Below are positions 1 through 9,092 of a stretch of 64,000 bases of DNA, piece after piece; within the stretch, counting starts at the first letter, position 1; each line of letters begins with the position of its first letter. The stretch is from NCBI GenBank assembly GCA_016929415.1, contig JAFGIW010000172.1, forward strand, positions 49,866 to 113,865. Reading direction: 5' to 3'. Below the pieces are notes generated by a model. It was given only the letters and a program-made list of their open reading frames with translations, did not search any database and was not told where the DNA came from. The position numbers and the translations under genes are program-made. The stretch is from Chitinispirillaceae bacterium. GTDB taxonomy: Bacteria; Fibrobacterota; Chitinivibrionia; Chitinivibrionales; Chitinispirillaceae.

Positions 1-639
1 GAGGCCCGCATCTGGAGCAGAGATTACCGTATACGGTTAGTTGAAGAGGACCTGCGGGGCCTCGAAAAAGTGATCGATACCGGCCTGATGGAAAAACTGG
101 CAATGTTGCTTCCGGAGAGTGTCGGTTCACCGCTGTCGCTCAACGGTTTGAAGGAAGATCTGCAGGTGGCGCACCAGACGGTCTCACGCTGGGTCAAAGT
201 GCTCGAAACCGTGTATATGATTTTCAGGATCTACCCCTTCACCGGCTCTTCGGCGCGATCGGTGAAGAAAAAGGCGAAGCATTATCATTTCGACTGGACA
301 ACCGTTACCGACCCCGGTGCACGGTTTGAAAATATGGTGGCGTTTCATCTTTTAGCATGGTGCTGGCGGCAGCAGGATGAGGAAGGCCGTAACATCGAAT
401 TGAGATATTACCGTGATATGGATCGCAGGGAGGTGGATTTCGTCATCACCGAAGACGAGCGTCCGATTCATTTCATAGATGTTAAAACATCCCACCGGGA
501 GGTTTCGCCGTCGCTGCGGTACCTGTCGGGCCGTTTTCCGGGAACACCCGCGCGACAGGTGGCACTTGACTTTGACGATGACCGCGTCACCCGGGAAAGG
601 ATCAGAATCTGCGGTTGGAAATCGTTGTGGGAGTGGTGA
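1..639 (+). CDS. AAA-family ATPase, DUF4143 C-terminal part (5' end outside window)
   Basis: The frame is open from the first base of the window, so this is the C-terminal part (about 212 residues) of a longer protein. The GTG at 70 is internal, not the start. The visible part has the layout of the DUF4143 region that follows the ATPase domain in many bacterial AAA proteins: a winged-helix-like stretch (SLNGLKEDLQVAHQTVSRW) and then a PD-(D/E)XK-like fold with REVDFV, and DVKTS near residue 160 counted from position 70. These proteins are often mobile or defence-associated, but their role is not settled. The Walker motifs would lie upstream and cannot be seen. The family is fairly certain; the function is unknown. 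Confidence 0.75.
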   Translation, partial: EARIWSRDYRIRLVEEDLRGLEKVIDTGLMEKLAMLLPESVGSPLSLNGLKEDLQVAHQTVSRWVKVLETVYMIFRIYPFTGSSARSVKKKAKHYHFDWTTVTDPGARFENMVAFHLLAWCWRQQDEEGRNIELRYYRDMDRREVDFVITEDERPIHFIDVKTSHREVSPSLRYLSGRFPGTPARQVALDFDDDRVTRERIRICGWKSLWEW

Positions 640-734
640 ACCTGCATACATATGCATGCTGAACTCCGTGTACTGCCGCACCTATTGTTTTTTTCTCTAA
701 AGGCAAGCATTTTCCTTCAACAATGGAGAGAATG

Positions 735-2636
735 ATGCAACAATCGAAAGATAACGGCCAGTCATGCTGGGAGGCCGTCTATCCTTCCAAATTCGCCCCG
801 GTCCACGAAATCTTTAAAAATATCGGCCGCGGCAACAAGCTCTTCATCAGCACAGGCTGCGGCGAGCCGCAATATCTCGTCAATGCGCTTATCAGATACG
901 TAGAATCCGATCCCAAGGCGTTCGCCGACGCCGAAATATTCCAGGTATGGACGCTCGGCGTCGCCGTCTACACCGAAGAGAAGTTCAACTATAATTTCAG
1001 ACACAACTCCTTTTTCATCAGCAAGAAATCGAGGGATTCCGTCAATGCCGGGCTTGCGGATTACACACCGGTATTCCTCTCCCGCGTTCCCGACCTGCTG
1101 CGCCGCAGACAGATACGGTTCGATGCCGCCCTGATTCAGACCTCCCTTCCCGACAAAAACGGCAACGTCAGTCTGGGCATCAGCGTCGATATCTGCAAGG
1201 CTGCAATCGAGAATTCCGGACTTATCATCGTGCAGATGAACGCTGACATGCCCCGCGTTCACGGCGATACGTTCATCAACGTAAAGGACATCGATTACAT
1301 CATCCGCCACGATGAACCGCTCCTCGAATATGCGCCTTCGGTACCCGGCGATATCGCCCGGCAAACAGGCCGCTATGTCTCGAAAATCGTCAATGACGGG
1401 GACACTATTCAGATCGGCTATGGAAGCCTTCCAAACGCCATTCTGGAAAATCTCAAAGACAAGAAGCACCTCGGCATCCACACCGAGCTCCTGACTGACG
1501 GTGTCGTCGACCTGATCAAACTCGGTGTTATCGACAATTCCCGTAAAACCATCGACCGCGGGAGGACCGTCGCTTCCTTCTGCATGGGCACGAAAAAGAC
1601 CTACCACTACATCGACGATAATCCCGAAATGGAGTTCAGGACCATCGAATACACCAACGATCCGCTGGTCATCTCCCGCATCCACAATATGACGGCGATC
1701 AATTCCGCGCTGCAAATCGATCTTACCGGGCAGGCAAGCGTCGAATCGGTGGAGGGCAGGTTTTACAGCGGCATCGGCGGCAGCGCCGACTTCATGCGCG
1801 GCGCGCTTCTGGCGCCGGACGGCAAAACGATTCTCGCGATCGAATCCACCGCCAGAAACGGCGAAATTTCGCGAATCGTCCCGTCGCTTCCAAGCGGCAC
1901 CGGTGTAACATTTAACAGGGGCGATATTTTCTATGTCGTCACCGAATACGGTTTTGCCTATCTTCATGGAAAAAACATCCGTGAACGCGCAATGGACCTC
2001 ATCGCCATTGCCCATCCGAAATTCAGGGAGTGGCTTGTAAAAGAGGCCAAAAAGCTGAATCTGATTTACACCGATCAGGCATTCATTCCGGGAGTAAGCT
2101 CCGAATACCCGGAGTATCTCGAAGAGTACCGGCAGGTAAAAAATGGAAAAAGCCTTCTCTTCAGACCGGTCAGGATCAATGATGAAGGGCTGGTCAAAGA
2201 GTTCTTCTATTCACTCTCCGACCAGAGCCTTCACAAGCGCTTCATGTCTTCCCGAAAGGATATGCCGCACAAACTCCGGCAGAATTTCGTCATTATCGAT
2301 TACACGAAAGAGCTGGTCGTTCTCGCCACGAACATAATTGACAAAAAGGAACATATTGTCGGCGTCGGCCAGTTTTCAATCGATGAAAGCAGCCTTTTTG
2401 CCGAGGTGGCATTTGCCGTGAGGGATGATTATCAGGGCTGTGGAGTCGGTTCGGAACTCCTTGCGTATCTTACCGTTCAGGCAAAGAAAAAAGGACTTCA
2501 CGGATTTACCGCCGATGTACTGATGGAGAATCAGCCCATGCTGCGACTGTTCGAGAAGATGGGATTCGATATCCGCAAAACGCTTGATGACGGGGTATAC
2601 AGTCTGGTGATGAAGTTCGAAAAGCAGAGTGCATAA
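735..2636 (+). CDS. acetyl-CoA hydrolase/CoA-transferase fused to GNAT acetyltransferase
   Basis: Residues 1-440 are an acetyl-CoA hydrolase/transferase (4-hydroxybutyrate or acetate CoA-transferase type). The motif GIHTELLTDG carries the likely catalytic glutamate, E255 counted from the ATG at 723, and a glycine-rich GIGGSADF segment lies near residue 350. From about residue 460 a GNAT domain follows (VRDDYQGCGVGSELL, the acetyl-CoA pyrophosphate loop). This fusion is known in anaerobes; the GNAT part may acetylate a lysine on this or another enzyme, which is inference. ATGs occur at 723, 732 and 735. GGAG at 725-728 is well spaced only for 735, so I chose that start. The gene converges with the ketoacyl synthase gene and faces other acyl-CoA genes, which fits CoA-ester metabolism. 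Confidence 0.88.
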   Translation: MQQSKDNGQSCWEAVYPSKFAPVHEIFKNIGRGNKLFISTGCGEPQYLVNALIRYVESDPKAFADAEIFQVWTLGVAVYTEEKFNYNFRHNSFFISKKSRDSVNAGLADYTPVFLSRVPDLLRRRQIRFDAALIQTSLPDKNGNVSLGISVDICKAAIENSGLIIVQMNADMPRVHGDTFINVKDIDYIIRHDEPLLEYAPSVPGDIARQTGRYVSKIVNDGDTIQIGYGSLPNAILENLKDKKHLGIHTELLTDGVVDLIKLGVIDNSRKTIDRGRTVASFCMGTKKTYHYIDDNPEMEFRTIEYTNDPLVISRIHNMTAINSALQIDLTGQASVESVEGRFYSGIGGSADFMRGALLAPDGKTILAIESTARNGEISRIVPSLPSGTGVTFNRGDIFYVVTEYGFAYLHGKNIRERAMDLIAIAHPKFREWLVKEAKKLNLIYTDQAFIPGVSSEYPEYLEEYRQVKNGKSLLFRPVRINDEGLVKEFFYSLSDQSLHKRFMSSRKDMPHKLRQNFVIIDYTKELVVLATNIIDKKEHIVGVGQFSIDESSLFAEVAFAVRDDYQGCGVGSELLAYLTVQAKKKGLHGFTADVLMENQPMLRLFEKMGFDIRKTLDDGVYSLVMKFEKQSA

Positions 2637-2702
2637 AATCCACTATTGCAGGTTGTCCCCGAGAGATTGTATCGAATCCTGACGAAAGGGAAGTCGCCCC
2701 CT

Positions 2703-3707
2703 CTACATCCTCACCAGCATCGACGACCAGACGAAACCCGATCCGAATCCTACCATCAGCACAAGGTCTCCCGGTTTTATTCTCCCCTCTTTTCGCGCCT
2801 GATCGAGCGCGATGGGAAGACAGGCGGAGGCAATGTTTCCGAGTTTCTCGACATTGAGGAATATTTTATTGAGCGGGACCTTGCTCCGCTCGATGATCGC
2901 CTCGAGCATGCGCAGGTTCGGCTGGTGCGGCACGATCAGGTCGATACCGTCGTACCCTATGTTGTTCGCTTCGAATATTTCCTCAATACCCTCACACATT
3001 CGCGCCACGCCGTTCTCGAAAACTTCCTTCCCCATCATCCTGAAACAAACCCGTCCCTTGTCGATGTCGTCTTTGTCGACAAAGCCCATTTTTCCAAGGG
3101 CGGTTCCCGGTGCTGCAGTATAAAGCATCTTTGCCTTCGCCCCTTCCGCGTGGAGAAAGGTCGTCTTGATGCCGATGTCGGGATCGTCGGACGGCCCGAC
3201 CACCACCGCTCCCGCGCCGTCGCCGAAGAGGATCGAAATATTGCGGCCGTCATAGGAGCCGTCGATCCGTTTCGATAGCACTTCGGAACAGACCACGAGT
3301 ACATGACGGTACATTCCGGTGCGGACGAAGCTGTCGGCCATGGCCATTCCGTAAATGAGCCCGCAGCACTGCTCCCTTATGTCAAATGCGGGAATAGTGC
3401 CCACGCCGAGCTTCTCATGCAGAAAAAATGCGCACCCCGGGTCGTTATGGTCGGGGGTTATGGTGTTCATGATAATGCAGTCGATCCGGTCCATGGTCAG
3501 CCCCGCGTCGGCAACGGCGGCCTTGCCGGCAAGCACTCCCAAGTCGCTTGCGCCGACTTCCACCCCCGCATGACGCCGCTCACGCACGCCGGTGCGTGTT
3601 ACGATGAACTCATCGCTGGTTTCGAACATTTTTTCGATGTCGAAATTGGTAACCACCTTTTCCGGAAGATAGTGTCCGGTCCCCAGTATCCGTGAAGTTG
3701 TCGGCAT
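2703..3707 (-). CDS. 3-oxoacyl-ACP synthase III family protein (FabH-like)
   Basis: A 334-residue thiolase-fold enzyme of normal FabH length. The Cys-His-Asn triad is visible: C114 in FDIREQCCGL, H261 in PHQPNL and N291 in KLGNIASACLP. FabH condenses an acyl-CoA with malonyl-ACP, but members of this family also make secondary metabolites or olefin precursors, so the substrate is open. AAAGGA precedes the ATG. The gene lies 20 bp downstream of the acyl-CoA synthetase on the same strand, so the two are probably cotranscribed, and it may use the acyl-CoA that enzyme handles. A second cysteine, C115, next to the catalytic one is unusual. A housekeeping FabH role is less likely because no other fatty-acid synthesis gene is nearby. 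Confidence 0.88.
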   Translation of the reverse strand: MPTTSRILGTGHYLPEKVVTNFDIEKMFETSDEFIVTRTGVRERRHAGVEVGASDLGVLAGKAAVADAGLTMDRIDCIIMNTITPDHNDPGCAFFLHEKLGVGTIPAFDIREQCCGLIYGMAMADSFVRTGMYRHVLVVCSEVLSKRIDGSYDGRNISILFGDGAGAVVVGPSDDPDIGIKTTFLHAEGAKAKMLYTAAPGTALGKMGFVDKDDIDKGRVCFRMMGKEVFENGVARMCEGIEEIFEANNIGYDGIDLIVPHQPNLRMLEAIIERSKVPLNKIFLNVEKLGNIASACLPIALDQARKEGRIKPGDLVLMVGFGSGFVWSSMLVRM

Positions 3708-3727
3708 GTCAGGTATTCCTTTTCAGA

Positions 3728-5809
3728 TTATGAGATAATGATCCGTGCATCAACGGCGACGACCCGATCCTCGAAGGTGACGATCGGATTGAGATCCATT
3801 TCCCGTATCATCGGCAGATCGGTCACCAGTTGCGATATACGTTGAATGATGGTAATAAGCTGTGCCTGATCGACCCCCTTGTGCCCCCGGTATCCCGCAA
3901 GAATGGGATAGGTCTTTACCGAACGAAGCATCGCTTCGGCCTCGGCAGCGGTCACCGGTGTAAGTTCGAAGGCGACGTCCTTGAGCAGTTCGACCAGCAC
4001 GCCCCCTATCCCGAACATGATCATGTGCCCGAGGCTCCGTTCCTTCTTGGCGCCGATGATGATCTCCCTGCCGCCGGGCAGGTACTGCTGTACGAGGAAT
4101 TGCAGATCTGGAGTCGTGATATTTTTTTTCATCGCAGCTATTGCCTTCCGCACCGCAGCGGCATCATTCAGATTGAGTGCGACGCCGCCCGCGTCGGTTT
4201 TATGAACGAGATCCGCCGCGTCCGCTTTAATGACAACCGGGAAACCGATCTTTTCCGCTTCGGCGGCCGCTTTATCGGCATCCCGCGCCATCCGGCAGGA
4301 AGCGACGGGAATGCCGTAGCTGCCGAGCAGGGCATACACATCGTCCGCGGCGAGCATTTTGCGGTCCGTATTCCGCGCCTGCTGGATTATCTCTGCGGCC
4401 CGTGCACGATCGACGTCACTAAAAACCGTCACCGCTGTTTTCGGACGGGATTTGAGCGCATTGTACCGGGTAAGCGCCGCAAGCGCTTTAGCCGCCATTT
4501 CGGGATAGTCGTAACAAGGTATGCCGCCCTCTTTCATATAGGCCGTTGTCCCGGTCCATTGCGGTTTGTCGGTCATGTAGTTGCAAACGATCGGTTTGAT
4601 CCGTTTATTGCTCACTTCCGCCATCTCTTTCGCCACGCTTTCCGTATCCACAAACGGCGGCGTCACGAAATTGATATAGACGCTGTCGATTCCTGGTTCA
4701 TCCATGAGCACGTCGAGCGCCGCACGGTAATGGGGCGCCGCCGCAGTCGCGAGCACATCCACCGGATTGCGGACAGACGCCTCGGGAAACAGCTTCTCTT
4801 TGAGCAAGGCAGTCGTTTTTTCGGAAAGCGGCGGAATCTCGAGCCCGGCGTCGCAGAGTTCGTCGGTCGCAATTACCGCCGGACCACCCGTATCGGTGAT
4901 CATTCCGACCCTGTTCCCTTTCGGGATGGGTTGCGTGGCGAACGCCATCGCGGCCTGACACATTTCTTCAACATCCCGGAAGGCGAGGATGCCCGTCTTT
5001 TTAAAAATCAGCTCGGTCGACAACCCGACACCCGCAAGTCCGCCGGTATGCGATGCGGCCGCTTTCGCGCCTGCGGCGGTGCGGCCCGACCTCATGCCGA
5101 GGATCGGTTTTTTCGCGGCGACTTCACGGGCGGCATCCATGAAATCCCCCGGATCGGCAAACCCCTCGGCGTACAGTATGATCACCCGCGTCTTTTCGTC
5201 ATCCCCGTAATACCGCAGAATCTCCGGGATTGATATATCGCAGGCGTTGCCGTTTGACGCGTAGAACCGCATGCCGACACCCAGATCGTGGATGGCCTGC
5301 ATGTACAGGGCCCCCACCCCGCCGCTCTGGGCAACGATGGAGACATGCCCCTCTTCGGGGTAGGTAAAGGTAAAGTCGCAATAAGCCCGTAACTGCGGGT
5401 CTGTGTTGATGATACCCTGGCAGTTCGGCCCGAAAATCCTCAAACCGTACTGCCGCGCGCGTTGCAGCGTCTCGTTCTCTATTGCCAAGCCGGCATCGCC
5501 GATCTCCTTGAACCCGGCACTGTTGATGATGACGAATTTTATCCCTTTTTTCCCGCATTCATCGATCGCGTCGGGAGTAAATTTGGCCGGGATGCTGATA
5601 TGGGCAAGATCGATATCCCCCGTCACGGCCCCTACCGACGGATAACATTTCAGGCCGCACACTTCGTCGGCCTTCGGGTTGATGGGATAAATGGGTCCTT
5701 TGTACGAGTATTTCAGGAGGTTTTTGGTGATGACGTTACCGATTGAGAGCGCCTTCTGGGAAGCGCCGATGACGGCAACGGAACGGGGATTGAAGAGTTT
5801 GTCGAGCAT
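3728..5809 (-). CDS. acetate--CoA ligase (ADP-forming), fused alpha-beta
   Basis: A 693-residue protein with the alpha-beta order of fused ADP-forming acyl-CoA synthetases: CoA-binding Rossmann domain (1-130), succinyl-CoA-ligase-like domain (150-300) with the phosphohistidine loop SHTGGLAG (H254), a linker domain, and a C-terminal ATP-grasp domain (about 470-690, with GFPVVIKADAADLVHKTD). It converts acyl-CoA + ADP + Pi to acid + CoA + ATP, conserving energy in fermenters. GGAGA lies just upstream of the ATG. It precedes the FabH-like gene by 20 bp. A second synthetase with the reverse domain order lies at 15747-18014, so the two probably have different acyl preferences. The identity is secure; the substrate is not. 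Confidence 0.93.
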   Translation of the reverse strand: MLDKLFNPRSVAVIGASQKALSIGNVITKNLLKYSYKGPIYPINPKADEVCGLKCYPSVGAVTGDIDLAHISIPAKFTPDAIDECGKKGIKFVIINSAGFKEIGDAGLAIENETLQRARQYGLRIFGPNCQGIINTDPQLRAYCDFTFTYPEEGHVSIVAQSGGVGALYMQAIHDLGVGMRFYASNGNACDISIPEILRYYGDDEKTRVIILYAEGFADPGDFMDAAREVAAKKPILGMRSGRTAAGAKAAASHTGGLAGVGLSTELIFKKTGILAFRDVEEMCQAAMAFATQPIPKGNRVGMITDTGGPAVIATDELCDAGLEIPPLSEKTTALLKEKLFPEASVRNPVDVLATAAAPHYRAALDVLMDEPGIDSVYINFVTPPFVDTESVAKEMAEVSNKRIKPIVCNYMTDKPQWTGTTAYMKEGGIPCYDYPEMAAKALAALTRYNALKSRPKTAVTVFSDVDRARAAEIIQQARNTDRKMLAADDVYALLGSYGIPVASCRMARDADKAAAEAEKIGFPVVIKADAADLVHKTDAGGVALNLNDAAAVRKAIAAMKKNITTPDLQFLVQQYLPGGREIIIGAKKERSLGHMIMFGIGGVLVELLKDVAFELTPVTAAEAEAMLRSVKTYPILAGYRGHKGVDQAQLITIIQRISQLVTDLPMIREMDLNPIVTFEDRVVAVDARIIIS

Positions 5810-5894
5810 TATGTAAAGTCTCCGGGATTAATGATAGACGAAAACAGGCAAAAAGCTTCAATTAAATTATTGAAATATACGCTTTTTCGAAGGG

Positions 5895-6239
5895 GTGAGT
5901 CAAATCCGGAGGCGCAGCGGAAGAGTAAGAAGAAACACTGTGCACAACGCGGCTGTTTTCCGTCGAAAAACGATTTCAATTCTTCCCGATATGCGTTTTT
6001 CCCCAATTCCCGGCACTGATTGCGTCATTCAATTCGTCGTCGCAACACCGTCGCCACACCCGGGGGCTTCGATCCGGATTTACTCCATTGCCGGAAAGGA
6101 AGTGGCGGCGCAAGCAATCCGTCTTTCCGGTCCCGGCACCCATTCCGTAACCTGGAAAGGAACCGACGACAGCCGCCGCGGCATCGCGCCGGGAACGTAT
6201 CTCTGCAGGCTGGTTATCAACGGGTTGGCGATAAAATAA
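5895..6239 (+). pseudogene. relic of a secreted protein: C-terminal Por/FlgD-like domain only
   Basis: From about 6020 the frame encodes a recognisable C-terminal domain: ASIRIYSIAGKEVA, then a THSVTWKGTD turn and GTYLCRLVING. This is the FlgD-Ig-like/sorting-domain pattern (IYxxxGKxV ... W.G.d..G....GiY) found at the ends of secreted proteins elsewhere in this window. The first 40 residues are arginine-rich and look like noncoding sequence read through. There is no signal peptide or catalytic domain. I read it as the 3' remnant of a lost secreted enzyme next to the GH5 gene. A very small intact protein starting near 6000 is less likely. Confidence 0.5.
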
Positions 6240-6553
6240 GTTGCCGGAGGCAATTTACCCGACAGGGCGAAACGACCAACAGGAGTGAAGTTTTATTGCC
6301 TGTTAGTAGCTGTTTGCTCGACGACATACTCCTTCCATTTTTTTTGCGCGCTCTTCTTCTGCCCCATGGATGGGGCCTATCTTTTAAATCTATTAGGTAC
6401 ATCAAGCGTCCACATCTCTGCCTCGTTTCACCGTCATCCCATCCCGGTTATTGTCCTATCTTTAAGATAAGTTCCGCAATTTCACATCCCCAATAATTTC
6501 CCGGCGATTCCTCACCATACTCCGTAAATCCTGCTGAAATGTGATGCCCATCA

Positions 6554-6610
6554 CATACTGTTCAACAGATTCGGATTATCTTTCTCGATACTGTTCATTT
6601 GAACAGTATG
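6554..6610. promoter_or_regulatory. operator-like palindrome with a third half-site
   Basis: A perfect 10-bp inverted repeat, ATACTGTTCA (6588-6597) and TGAACAGTAT (6600-6609), separated by 2 bp. A further direct copy of the left arm, CATACTGTTCA, lies at 6554-6564. This leaves two alternative pairings, one tight and one with a 35-nt loop. No T-run follows on either strand, so a terminator is unlikely. It resembles a dimeric-regulator site. It lies about 100 bp beyond the 3' end of the GH5 gene. Confidence 0.4.
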
Positions 6611-6706
6611 TTTCACCCAATAGTTCCGCGACCATCACATGCAGCACAAGAATTAGGAAATCTACAGGTGCCATCAACGGCCGTACTCCCCTGTATTGGT
6701 ATAGTG

Positions 6707-8608
6707 TTATCTGAAAATCTGCTGCACAAACATCCGTCGGCCCTCCTTTACAACAAACAGATACACCCCTTTTGACATCGGGGGAAGAGCGATCGAGGGG
6801 GATGTTGATGCTGGCACCAGAACCCGGCCACCGATATCCAGCAGTGATGCGGTGGCGGTTCGATCACCTGAGGTCCAATCAATGCGATTGTTGGTGCAAT
6901 GCAAACTGATGGTACGGTTTTTACGGGCACGAAGAGATGCAATTCCTGCATCCGCAGTTTTACTCATCTGAATATTATCAAGATATACCGGGAGTAGTGA
7001 ACCACCTAGATTAATCTGGAATATTCCCGCATCAGTTGATGAATCGGGCACAACAGTAATGGTGTGGGTGGTTTTTTCAGACGTCAGGTAGCATAATGCA
7101 CCTCCCTGAAAATGCCATGTTTCTGCAGTGGAGAGACCAACGAAAATTTCCCGTTCATCGGTTGACCATGCATCGAGGAGAATCGTATAGGTTGCTCCGC
7201 TATCAAGAGTAAGATCACTTTGTGATATCTGGATTCCCCAGTTTATTGTGTCAGTAGCGGCAATGGAAACCATACACTGTTCATCAGTAAATGAGGCAGT
7301 TGCCTCATTTCCATTTTTTGTGTCAACCCATGTAAACCATGATGTTTTACTTGTAAATCCTCCATTCAGAAGCATGTTGCTACCGGCATCAGAAGTGAAC
7401 GTTGCGATAAGCGAAGAATTCTCATTTATCGTAAGGGTCAAAGGGTTGTCTGTTGCAGTAGACGCCCCGCTCCACCCTTTAAAGATCCATCCACCAGTAG
7501 GTACCGCGGTAAAGGTTACTACCGTCCCCTTCGCTACAAGTTGCGTAGCGGTGGACACATTTATTTTGCCGTTTCCCTGTACCGTGGTGAGCAGTAATGC
7601 TGAATCGGCATTTTGAGTTGCCGGCCGTGCGAGAAGCCTCCCATGAATCCATCTACCCGATTCAGAGAGGTCGGCATCGGTCCATACACCTTTGGTTGAA
7701 GCTGTTGGCACTAATTCGGAACATCCCTCATCGATGTTTGAAAGGGACCAGTTTGCCCATGAGATTCCATTAAAATCTGCCCAATCAAGCCAGGTCGCTG
7801 CTTCATCCAGATAGAGTGTCGAATCAGTCTTTCCACCAGATGCATCGGTGATACCGAATTCGGTTATAAAAACAGCCACATTGTTACTCATTGCAGTCTC
7901 TGCATTTTTCCGTAACGATGCGCCATGAGTTCCAGCATAAAAATGGAGAGTATACGCCACATTGGAGTCTGTTAAAGGTGCTTTTGATGCCGTTGCAGGG
8001 TCTGCAGACCAGTTTGGGGTTCCGACAACAATCAGGTTCGAGCTGTACTGACGGATCACGGGAATAATCGAATCTGCATAGTTGCGTATATCATCCCAGG
8101 TGTCATATCCGTTGTTACCGGTACCATTTTCGTTATCTGGCTCATTCCAAATTTCCCATATGATATTGGGGGTATTCTGGTAGGTGCGTGCCATTTCGGA
8201 AAAAAACTCTTTTGCCGCAGGAATGTGCTGGTTAGCATTATGATCATGCCAATCGACCAGAATATAGATGCCGTTTTCGATAGCTGCATCAACTACAGTT
8301 TTGGCATAGTTGATCTGTTGTTCTGGTTTTTTTAAATACCCACCGGGATATTCGACAGCAATTGCGGCTCTGACAAGTGATGCATTCCACCCTGTAGCAA
8401 CCGTACGGATAACATCACTGTTATATAGTTTTTCACCTCCCCATATCGACCAGTATAGACTTGGACCGGCTACCTGTACCGGTTCATCACTAGTACCAAC
8501 TATTTTTGACCCCTTCCTCCTGATAGCTCCATTTTGTGATACAGGAGATGCGAAAATGCTTGCTACCATACAACCCAACAACACCATGCAACTACATGAC
8601 AACTTCAT
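6707..8608 (-). CDS. secreted GH5 endoglucanase with CBM-like and C-terminal sorting-like domains
   Basis: A 633-residue secreted enzyme. After a signal peptide (to about residue 21, IFAS) comes a GH5 catalytic domain (25-330) with the acid/base E156 in EIWNEP and the nucleophile E250 in ITEFG, plus VDWHDH at 119-124. A divergent InlB-type repeat follows (about 340-405, GGWIFKGWSG), then a CBM4/9-like jelly-roll module (410-555, NLLLNGGF-like start, ending VYLDNIQMSK). The C-terminal 65 residues (LDIGGRVL, KGVYLFVVKEG) are a Por/FlgD-like secretion or anchoring domain. The likely substrate is cellulose or a mixed-linkage beta-glucan. AAGGAG precedes the ATG. An AraC regulator lies upstream on the same strand and is a candidate controller. 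Confidence 0.9.
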   Translation of the reverse strand: MKLSCSCMVLLGCMVASIFASPVSQNGAIRRKGSKIVGTSDEPVQVAGPSLYWSIWGGEKLYNSDVIRTVATGWNASLVRAAIAVEYPGGYLKKPEQQINYAKTVVDAAIENGIYILVDWHDHNANQHIPAAKEFFSEMARTYQNTPNIIWEIWNEPDNENGTGNNGYDTWDDIRNYADSIIPVIRQYSSNLIVVGTPNWSADPATASKAPLTDSNVAYTLHFYAGTHGASLRKNAETAMSNNVAVFITEFGITDASGGKTDSTLYLDEAATWLDWADFNGISWANWSLSNIDEGCSELVPTASTKGVWTDADLSESGRWIHGRLLARPATQNADSALLLTTVQGNGKINVSTATQLVAKGTVVTFTAVPTGGWIFKGWSGASTATDNPLTLTINENSSLIATFTSDAGSNMLLNGGFTSKTSWFTWVDTKNGNEATASFTDEQCMVSIAATDTINWGIQISQSDLTLDSGATYTILLDAWSTDEREIFVGLSTAETWHFQGGALCYLTSEKTTHTITVVPDSSTDAGIFQINLGGSLLPVYLDNIQMSKTADAGIASLRARKNRTISLHCTNNRIDWTSGDRTATASLLDIGGRVLVPASTSPSIALPPMSKGVYLFVVKEGRRMFVQQIFR

Positions 8609-9092
8609 GATCTACTCCTTCATCATTGTATAAATATCCACAGCCCCGACTCATCCGCCCCTGCAATAGTTCCCAGAGGAACGTAACGGTTGTGATGGAG
8701 ACAGCAATTCAATTGAGCTATTATAACTTCTGCAGTAGAAACGATACGCTCTGGGCAAACTTTGATGTCACTGTCACTCTTTAAACGTAAAGTTTCCAAC
8801 TCAAAACGCTGTTTATGTTGTACTGTTTTCGCGTCTTGCATCACAATGCGGTACTACAAAACCACTGCTGCAGGCACAACGCGTACTGATAAAACTCTGT
8901 TACAAAGTACGCAATGTGGGTTATGAAAACTTATTTGAATTCTTTACATTATTTGTTTTTAACAAAACAAGGCCATTACAGGCTTATGTTAATTGTTTTG
9001 CAAAGGATTTACAGATAAAATGCGAAACAGAATAGCTGCTGTATACACATGGTTGTGTATATCCGGTAACAGGGGATTAATAAGTGGGAGTG
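8609..9092. promoter_or_regulatory. intergenic region upstream of the GH5 gene, A/T-rich inverted repeats
   Basis: 484 bp without a convincing gene. It must hold the GH5 promoter on the minus strand. It contains an A/T-rich cluster at 8951-9000 in which CAAAACAA (8963-8970) is mirrored by TTGTTTTG (8993-9000). This could be a binding site for the adjacent AraC-type regulator, but nothing in the sequence proves it. Confidence 0.3.

Larger units (their letters stand above)
5810..6706. other. gene-poor stretch with a gene relic and a palindrome
   Basis: About 900 bp between the acyl-CoA synthetase and the GH5 gene. It holds the secreted-protein relic (5895-6239) and the palindromic element at 6554-6610, each listed separately. 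I see no other gene with convincing codon structure or ribosome binding site. Confidence 0.5.

Noticed and set aside
762..2015. Long open frame on the minus strand opposite the CoA-transferase
   Set aside because: The plus-strand protein shows family motifs throughout; the opposite frame has no motif and arises from GC-rich codon structure.
3830..5233. 467-codon plus-strand frame opposite the acyl-CoA synthetase
   Set aside because: Arginine/histidine-rich sequence without domains; it mirrors a well-supported minus-strand gene.
8623..8844. 73-codon minus-strand frame upstream of the GH5 gene
   Set aside because: It overlaps the GH5 ribosome binding region, has no motif and has unusual codon use; probably noncoding.
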